In this document: in pieces, positions 57,937 through 64,000 of the stretch
Position numbering within the stretch: position 1 is the stretch's first letter
Layout of the letters: each line of letters starts with the position of its first letter
NCBI RefSeq assembly: GCF_001723175.1
Contig: NC_064654.1
Location: 3,224,001-3,288,000, forward strand
Source of the DNA: Penicillium oxalicum
Taxonomy: Eukaryota > Ascomycota > Eurotiomycetes > Eurotiales > Aspergillaceae
Reading direction: 5' to 3'
Length of the DNA: 64,000 bases
Translations under genes and position numbers: made by a program
The notes under the pieces: generated by a model
Databases searched by the model: none
Seen by the model: only the letters and a program-made list of their open reading frames with translations
Told to the model about the DNA's origin: nothing

Positions 57937-58992
57937 ATGTTCATTGCACGCTCAGAATATGGTAAGCTCCGTCATCCCCCCCCCAGCATACACCGAGATT
58001 ACTGACAGTTCCGGATAGACCGTGGTATCAAGTATGCAATATTCCGAACTTATTCTGCAAAGCCATTCATTACGTTATTTAATGCTCATGGCACAATCTC
58101 AATAGCACTTTCTCCCCCGAAGGTCGTTTGTTCCAGGTCGAATACTCTCTCGAAGCTATCAAGCTAGGTTCTACGGCGATCGGTGTACGTCCATCCTCTC
58201 CTCTTGCTCAAACGATACCCATGACAATAGATGCTTTTCACTCCAGTCTGCATCAGGCGAGCACGCGTGTAGTTCACCTTTCTGATATAAAGTTTTAGGT
58301 TGCCACGTCGGAGGGCGTTATTCTCGGTGTTGAGAAGCGTGTCACATCAACACTCTTGGAGGCATCATCCGTTGAAAAGATTGTGGAAATTGATCAGCAC
58401 ATTGGCTGCGCCATGTCTGGTCTTCAAGCTGACGCCCGCAATCTTGTTGAACACGCCCGGGTCGAATGTCAAAATCACGCCTTCCACTATGCCGAGCCTC
58501 TCCGCGTTGAGAGCACAACTCAGGCTATTTGTGACTTGGCTCTCCGCTTTGGAGAGAGTGGCGATGATGAGGGGAGCGTGATGAGTCGGCCATTCGGCGT
58601 TGCCCTGCTGATCGCCGGATACGACGAGGATGGGCCTCAGCTGTACGTGGAATCGTCCCCCTCCCCCGATAATCCACCCCCAACCGCTAATCTGACAATT
58701 TGGCTATCATAGATACCACGCGGAACCCTCGGGTACTTTTTACCGTTACGATGCCAAAGCGATCGGCTCGGGAAGTGAAGGCGCCCAGGCCGAACTACAG
58801 AACGAATATCACCGGTCCCTGACATTGGCCGAAGCTGAATCATTGGTCCTGAAGACATTGAAGCAGGTGATGGAAGAGAAGCTGGATGCGAAGAATGTGC
58901 AACTGGCGAGTGTGACAAAGGAGAAAGGTTTCCGGATCTACAATGATGAGGAGATGGGCCGCGCTGTGGCACAACTGGGTGGAAACCAATAA
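57937..58992 (+). CDS. PUP2: Proteasome subunit alpha type-5 (PUP2)
   Basis: An alpha-ring subunit of the 20S proteasome, non-catalytic. Five exons: 57937-57961, 58019-58031, 58106-58184, 58299-58642 and 58713-58992, giving 246 residues. The second exon is only 13 nt. The splices rebuild the alpha-subunit signature [20 protein letters not shown] with [19 protein letters not shown], in which [18 protein letters not shown] is the alpha-5 form. Further matches are [54 protein letters not shown] and the segment after the last splice, [20 protein letters not shown]. The C-terminal part ends AVAQLGGNQ. Without splicing at 58643 the frame runs into an unrelated tail. Confidence 0.97.
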
Positions 58993-60541
58993 ATGGCACG
59001 TTGAACGAGTGTCTTGAAGATAACCTCTCTAGAATTTGAAAGGGACGAGGCTTTTCGCACCAGCGTCCAGACCAGCTGAGGATCACGTATTGCTTTTCTT
59101 GTTCCACCGCGTTCCAATTGTAACTGTTGTAAGTTGGCCCTGCTCTGCTAATATTTCGATCTGGTTTTCAAGAAGGTTGGTCGATTATTGAGGGGACCTG
59201 ATCTGTTCCTCTCGTAGACCGGTTGAGGCAGCACACTTGTGTGAAGGGGAAGGACTTGAATTCAACTAGAGACGCTCTCGCGACCAGGTGGACGACTGAC
59301 AGGTGTACCCAAGAGTAACCTTGCATCCTTGGCACCTGGAAGACTGCCATCACTAAATACCGAAAGCATAGGTCCGGGCTCTTGGCAGCGGGCTTGTAGA
59401 AATTCCTGTAGCCTGTATAATCTGCTGGCGCCACCACATGATTCTCACTACCTAATACACGGGGCAGGTTTCCATAGTGGCTATTCGGCAGGATTTTGGG
59501 CGGTGCTATTTGCGAGATCCCATATATTGATCTCTCTCCCAAGTCCCAACCTTTGGACATGCCCGAGGCTGCTCTCAGGCTGTGGTTTGTTACACTGCAA
59601 TGCAGTGAGATGAGTGGAAACACCAGTCAATGGCTCTGAAATATCAAGTCCTACTAGTATCCGCTGGCTGGGCGGTAGCGAGCTCCCACTCGACGGCGGA
59701 ATGTGTATCAAGTCAACGGGTCCAGTTGATGGACTCTTCAGGTGTTTTTAGCCGCGCTCCGCCAGGTCTACCTTGTACACGGGGATGGAGGCCTTTTACA
59801 TTGATGGATGGGATGTATTCATATTGTTGATCCTCAGGTGAAAACGGGTGATCTGAGTGATCACCCTCTTCAGTAAAACCCGACCTAGGATCGGCCCAAG
59901 ACGGGACTCCATCCATGGCAGTAATGGATGTACTATATTTTGTGTGCATACGAGTATCTAATTGCTTGGTAAATTACTACACGCCGATCTTCAAGCGGCC
60001 TTGAAAGAACTCAATGCTGGCTTAGCTGGATGAATGATGTTCACTCATTACACACTGAATCACAATACTTTCGATTAGCTTCATTCTTGAAGGAGCACTT
60101 GAATCGGCTTGTTTGTGACATGGCTGAAACACAGACTTGTGATCGAACCGTGGTTCTACCAAGATGAGTCTCCAGGACACTACCTCTGCGGTACATCACC
60201 GGGACTGGACGGCAGCAGCATTGGCAAGTCTTCGAGGGTAATGATATCGAATGCGGGGTAAAGCGTCCATGTCCACGGGATAAAACCATCACGCACAGAC
60301 TCGGAATCTCGGAACTCACGAATGCTGTTTGAGATACACCCGGTGGACGATCAGGGTCCAGTATTTGTCAGAAAATCCGCCTCCACAGCCAGGCCCAAAA
60401 TCCGGGGAGATGGGGCATCTCCTGTCACAATTTCCTCGACATTCCTACCCCCCAAAACACCATCGCCTGGGATCGATCCCCCCCCCCCCCCCCCCTTAGC
60501 GTCCAGTTTCTCAGCTATTATCGGTTTTCTCCAGTCGATCA
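58993..60541. other. Intergenic region and promoter of the Zn2Cys6 gene
   Basis: About 1.5 kb with no supportable gene. Frames at 59168-59623 (-) and 59329-59613 (+) overlap and lack domains. A C18 run lies close to the transcription-factor start. An upstream ATG at 60322 opens a frame that overlaps the start codon at 60542 in another phase. Confidence 0.5.
60478..60495. repeat. Homopolymer run of 18 C
   Basis: Uninterrupted C tract 47 bp before the start codon of the Zn2Cys6 transcription factor, probably inside its 5' leader. Confidence 0.85.
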
Positions 60542-62958
60542 ATGGACATACGCGCGACCAGACGATTGAACGGACACCCATCGAGAGCTCGGATTGCCTG
60601 CCTTCATTGCCGGTCTCGCAAGGTGCGATGTACATTGGCTTTCAAAGGTCCACCATGCACCAACTGTCAACTCGATGGCCTACCTTGTACCACTCGGCCC
60701 AAGCTGCGCCGGCGAGTACAAGGCATGAGCTCGCAAGCCGAGACTTCCGGTTCTCCACGGCTCAAGCCTGAGCGAACCAAAAGAGAGTGTGACTTCGGGG
60801 CGACAGAGACCCGTATTCAGGATGTGTCTCAACCGGAGACATGTGATCTGAATGGAATGAGTATCTTCGGAGCCTCGACGACGGTCCCTCGCCATCGTGA
60901 AGTACAACTCACAGAAGTGCTCTTTGGAGTTACGTCATGTGCGTTCCAGTTCCTCAGGCGCCTTCAGAGGGACATCCCCGCAAATCCTGGCCTTGATACC
61001 TAACTCCATCTCGTGTGACAGACTATAATTCGATCTCGCCAAGTCGAGATGTTCATTTCACCTGTCACTCCTATCTACGAGCTCCGAGACTCCGTTACTT
61101 GAATGCGGCCGATCAATCATTTCTCGAGTCGCAGAAGAGCCTCCATGTCCCTGCTGGAATCATTCTTGAGACATTGGTCTCGCGGTACTTTCTCTATGTG
61201 CATCCGTGTTTGCCCATTCTCAACGAAGCAGAATTCTGGGCCTTGATCGGTGACCAGATGTCGTCCGAGTCTTCATTCTCTCTATTGGTATTCCAGGCGA
61301 TGATCTTCGCTGCTTGCAGTGTAAGTTACCACTTGGCTTGCCAATTTGGAAGCTACAATGAATGCATTTAGCTGAGACCTCACTTTTTTCAGTACATCTC
61401 CCTCGACGACGCAAAAACATGGGGGGCCACATCGATCCTGGAGATGCGCAATTCCTTTTATCGACGGGCAAAGGTATGTGCAGCGCACGCATGGGCCCCA
61501 AGCATATCTCTCTGACGTACCGACGATCAGCTTCTGTACGACTTTGGCGTGGAAGATGATCCTCTTCGTATTTCGCAGGCCTTGACCCTGTTGACCTATC
61601 AGAGTTCGGGGACGGACCACCTCAGTAACAGCACCTGGCTTGGACTCGCAATTCAGCAAGCTCGACTGGCCAATGCTCACGTGTACTACCGTTGTCCGCC
61701 TAAAGCGAAGTATAAGCGGTCAGATTTGAAGCGTCTCTGGTGGTGCATTATCATTCGGGACAGGGTTATTTCTTTGGGCATGCGCAGGTCGCTCCAAATC
61801 GCGCCGAGCCAATTTGATGCCATGGCCCGAGAACCGTTACAGGCCGATGATCTGTCGGACGAGATTGAGGCGTCCAAAGTCTACGATGCCGACACGAAAC
61901 GAGTGCTTTGCCGGATTCTAACCAGTCTGTGCCAGCTTGTTGCGTCATTGACCAATCTCATTGATACGTTGTATCCTTTGGATCCGTATCCAGATTGCCA
62001 TGCGAGTCAAACGGCGAGCATCGCCTCGATAGACGATATTCAAGCCCGACTGGGCTATTGGCAGACATATCAAATGCTTCGACCATCTCCCGACGATTAC
62101 AGAATTCACAAATCTGTAGCTTTCTTTAAGCAGCTTACTGCTTTGTATTTCGAGTGAGATCGACGCCGCTGCCAACGTGAGCCCTGACCTTGAAGACTGA
62201 TTTCTCTCTCTCTCTCTCCCAACCACAGGTCCGCACGTCTTGCGCTCTACCAATACATCTCCCTTCGAATTCATCGCAACCAAAGACCAGAAGATTGGCC
62301 AGACCTCATGGACGCGGTTTCGGCAATCCATGACGTGGTCAAGAAATTCGTGGCCGATGGAACCGCCAGCCATCTTCCAATCAGTGCGGTGGCATACACA
62401 GCACTGCCCCAGATGGTACTCAATTTGAACTTTCGCCTCTCAGACGACGCTGTGACCCGCCGCCGCCAGGAGCTAGTTCTCCGTAACTACATGGAACTCA
62501 ATCGCCAATTTGGCCTGCGGTACGACGTCGCCCACGTCAGCGTCTGGGTCAACCGAATTGTCCGACTCTTTGAAGTATCCTTGTCCCCTATTAAACCACA
62601 ACTCGCCGATCTCGCTCGCAAGGAGAGGGTATTTCCCGGCAAGGACTGTCTGTACCTTCTTAAACTGGAGCCGGAGCTATACTTCAAGATTTCCGGGATG
62701 ATGGACGCTTCAATGGCGACGGGGCAATTGGCTTTCGAATTCCTCGGGCCCAGCTTTGATTCACCTGATCCTGCCATGTCGTTCTTTCAGACGGAATGCC
62801 AGCGAGCAGCCGATTCGCCCTTGACCATGCTCAGTGAGCCACAAAGGGCGATTCAGTCTGCCGAGGATGATAATGTGGAAGAAGAGTGTGACGCAGAGTG
62901 GACGGATCTTACGTCGATTGAGCTTCTTTCAAGGGGATTAGGTCTTTTCGGAGAATAA
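60542..62958 (+). CDS. Zn2Cys6 transcription factor with fungal-specific regulatory domain
   Basis: Five exons: 60542-60938, 61022-61320, 61393-61473, 61531-62153 and 62229-62958, giving 709 residues. The binuclear zinc cluster is at residues 20-49 with Cys20, 23, 30, 39, 42 and 49 (spacing C-x2-C-x6-C-x8-C-x2-C-x6-C). The basic segment RSRKVR lies within it and PKLRRR follows. The middle homology domain follows from about residue 165: AGIILETLVSRYFLYVHPCLPI, SLLVFQAMIFAACSYISLDD and SFYRRAKLLYDFG. Then come LGLAIQQARLANAHVYYRC and LKRLWWCIIIRDRVISLGMRR, typical of the fungal_trans domain. These regulators bind CGG triplets, usually as dimers. The target genes cannot be inferred, since the neighbours are housekeeping genes. 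The last intron contains a CT dinucleotide run near 62200-62218. Confidence 0.92.
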
Positions 62959-63271
62959 TTTGTGGATAGCGACGGGATGGATTCTGATTGTTGAACATGC
63001 AATTTAATTGAACCATAGGGAGCGTAAGGCCTTATCTAATATATAACTTGAATGGTTCAATAGTATCACCAAGGACTCCTTACTTTCATGAACGACATTT
63101 CATGCACTACAGGTCAACATAGTATAGTGAGCTTCATAAGGATCAAGATGTAGGTTGTCATAGAATAATCTGTGGTGTGCTCCTCCCGCTTCAAAGAGCC
63201 TTTTAACGTTATCCGTATAAAGCGATCACTAGTATAAACCGCCCCCATAACCCGACATATGAGCCAGGAGA
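62959..63271. other. Short convergent spacer before RRP8
   Basis: Holds the 3' ends of the transcription factor and RRP8 genes. No gene seen. Confidence 0.5.
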
Positions 63272-64000
63272 TTACCGGATCTTGTACACGCATGGTTTCA
63301 GCACCTGGGCTTCCTGCTCCGGAGTCATTCCATTATCAGACGCCGGCTGACGATCGACAAATCGCTTCTTTGAGCCAGGAGCAGGAGCACTCAGTCCGCT
63401 CGCATGCTTTCCCTTGATGGGCGCGCCACCTTGTTTCACAAACTCCATCTTGACGAACATCTTATTGGACTTGTCGACTGACTCTGGTCGTAAAACGAAG
63501 CCGCGAGTACGGAAGACCTCGACAAAAGCGGAGATGTCAGTCTCATCATCGTCGGCAGCGGGGCGAGCGTCTTCAGCAAAGATGTCCTCCTCGTCAATGT
63601 CCTCCTCGTCGCCCTTCTTGCTCTTCTTCTGCTTCTTCTGCTGTGTCTTGCTGAGGGGCTTCTGCGCGCCGATCATGGATTTCTTGCGGTTGACTTTGCC
63701 GAAACGACTCTTCACTTCACTGACCCAACACTCGCCCTTGCCGTCACTGCGCAGGACCCGCCAAGCTTCCTCGACGAAGGAGACCCAGTTTGTGCCCATC
63801 AGACTCAAACAGAATATTGCCACGTCCATTGAGCCATCCTCTACGGGAAGCTTGGAGATATCGGCCTTGGTGATCAGCGGATGAGGTGCCTGAAGGTCAT
63901 AACTGTTCAGCTTCAAATTGAGCTTCTTTGCAGAGGGCGTCAAATTGCGGGCAATAGCGGCATCACCGCAGCCAAGATCGGCAATGTTGCAGACCCCGTT
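63272..64000 (-). CDS. RRP8: RRP8, rRNA-processing methyltransferase (partial, N-terminus outside the window)
   Basis: The C-terminal 242 residues are present; the 5' part lies beyond base 64000. Rrp8 is a nucleolar Rossmann-fold enzyme that makes an N1-methyladenosine in 25S rRNA. Visible features are the SAM motif IADLGCGDAAIARN at the cut edge, NSYDLQAPHPLITKADI, then LPVEDGSMDVAIFCLSLMGT with NWVSFVEEAWRVLR, and GECWVSEVKSRF. A Lys-rich and acidic insert follows (KKQKKSKKGDEEDIDEEDIF). The region FVEVFRTRGFVLRPESVD with NKMFVKMEFVKQG is the conserved end block. The C-terminal tail ends LKPCVYKIR. The fold and motif order identify it well. Nothing can be said about the N-terminal region. 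Confidence 0.93.
   Translation of the reverse strand, partial: NGVCNIADLGCGDAAIARNLTPSAKKLNLKLNSYDLQAPHPLITKADISKLPVEDGSMDVAIFCLSLMGTNWVSFVEEAWRVLRSDGKGECWVSEVKSRFGKVNRKKSMIGAQKPLSKTQQKKQKKSKKGDEEDIDEEDIFAEDARPAADDDETDISAFVEVFRTRGFVLRPESVDKSNKMFVKMEFVKQGGAPIKGKHASGLSAPAPGSKKRFVDRQPASDNGMTPEQEAQVLKPCVYKIR

Overview
The window is nuclear DNA of a filamentous ascomycete (Pezizomycotina, most likely Eurotiales of the Penicillium/Aspergillus type). The evidence is short introns (about 43-90 nt) with GT..AG ends and TACTAAC-like branch points, monocistronic genes on both strands, and fungal families such as NUR1, ATG22-like carriers, Zn2Cys6 regulators, LaeA-like methyltransferases and a GPI-anchored GH17 glucanase. 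I saw no bacterial, viral or organellar features, no CRISPR array and no tRNA or rRNA gene. All gene models were built by reading splice signals by eye and have no transcript support.

Layout. From 0 to 14 kb: methylenetetrahydrofolate reductase (+), a large orphan membrane protein (-), NUR1-type nuclear rim protein (-) head to head with V-ATPase subunit F (+), a small orphan two-exon gene (+), and an ML-domain lipid transfer protein (-). From 14 to 21 kb: long gene-free stretches around a GPI-anchored GH17 beta-1,3-glucanase (-). From 21 to 26.4 kb: peroxisomal 3-ketoacyl-CoA thiolase (-, N-terminal PTS2) head to head with a FAT1-like very-long-chain acyl-CoA synthetase (+, C-terminal AKL). 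Their 1.3 kb spacer holds three CCTCGG hexamers, the core of the FarA/FarB fatty-acid response element, so this looks like a beta-oxidation pair.

From 27 to 43 kb is the accessory-looking part: a coiled-coil orphan, a predicted fusion of an alpha/beta hydrolase with a 2-oxoglutarate/Fe(II) dioxygenase, an APH-fold phosphotransferase with a Cys-rich tail, an ATG22-like transporter, an intronless FAD aromatic hydroxylase and a hexose-type MFS transporter. No PKS, NRPS or terpene backbone gene is present. If these genes act together they look more like a degradative or modifying set than a classic secondary-metabolite cluster, but that is inference.

From 43 to 64 kb: KRR1 (-), a LaeA-like methyltransferase (-), about 4.5 kb with no supportable gene, a luciferase-domain protein (-), gamma-tubulin complex component GCP2 (-) head to head with proteasome subunit alpha-5 (+), a Zn2Cys6 transcription factor (+), and the C-terminal part of RRP8 (-) cut by the window end.

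The most interesting item is the 691-residue hydrolase-dioxygenase fusion at 28659-30961. One 53-nt intron decides between a two-domain enzyme and a hydrolase-only protein.
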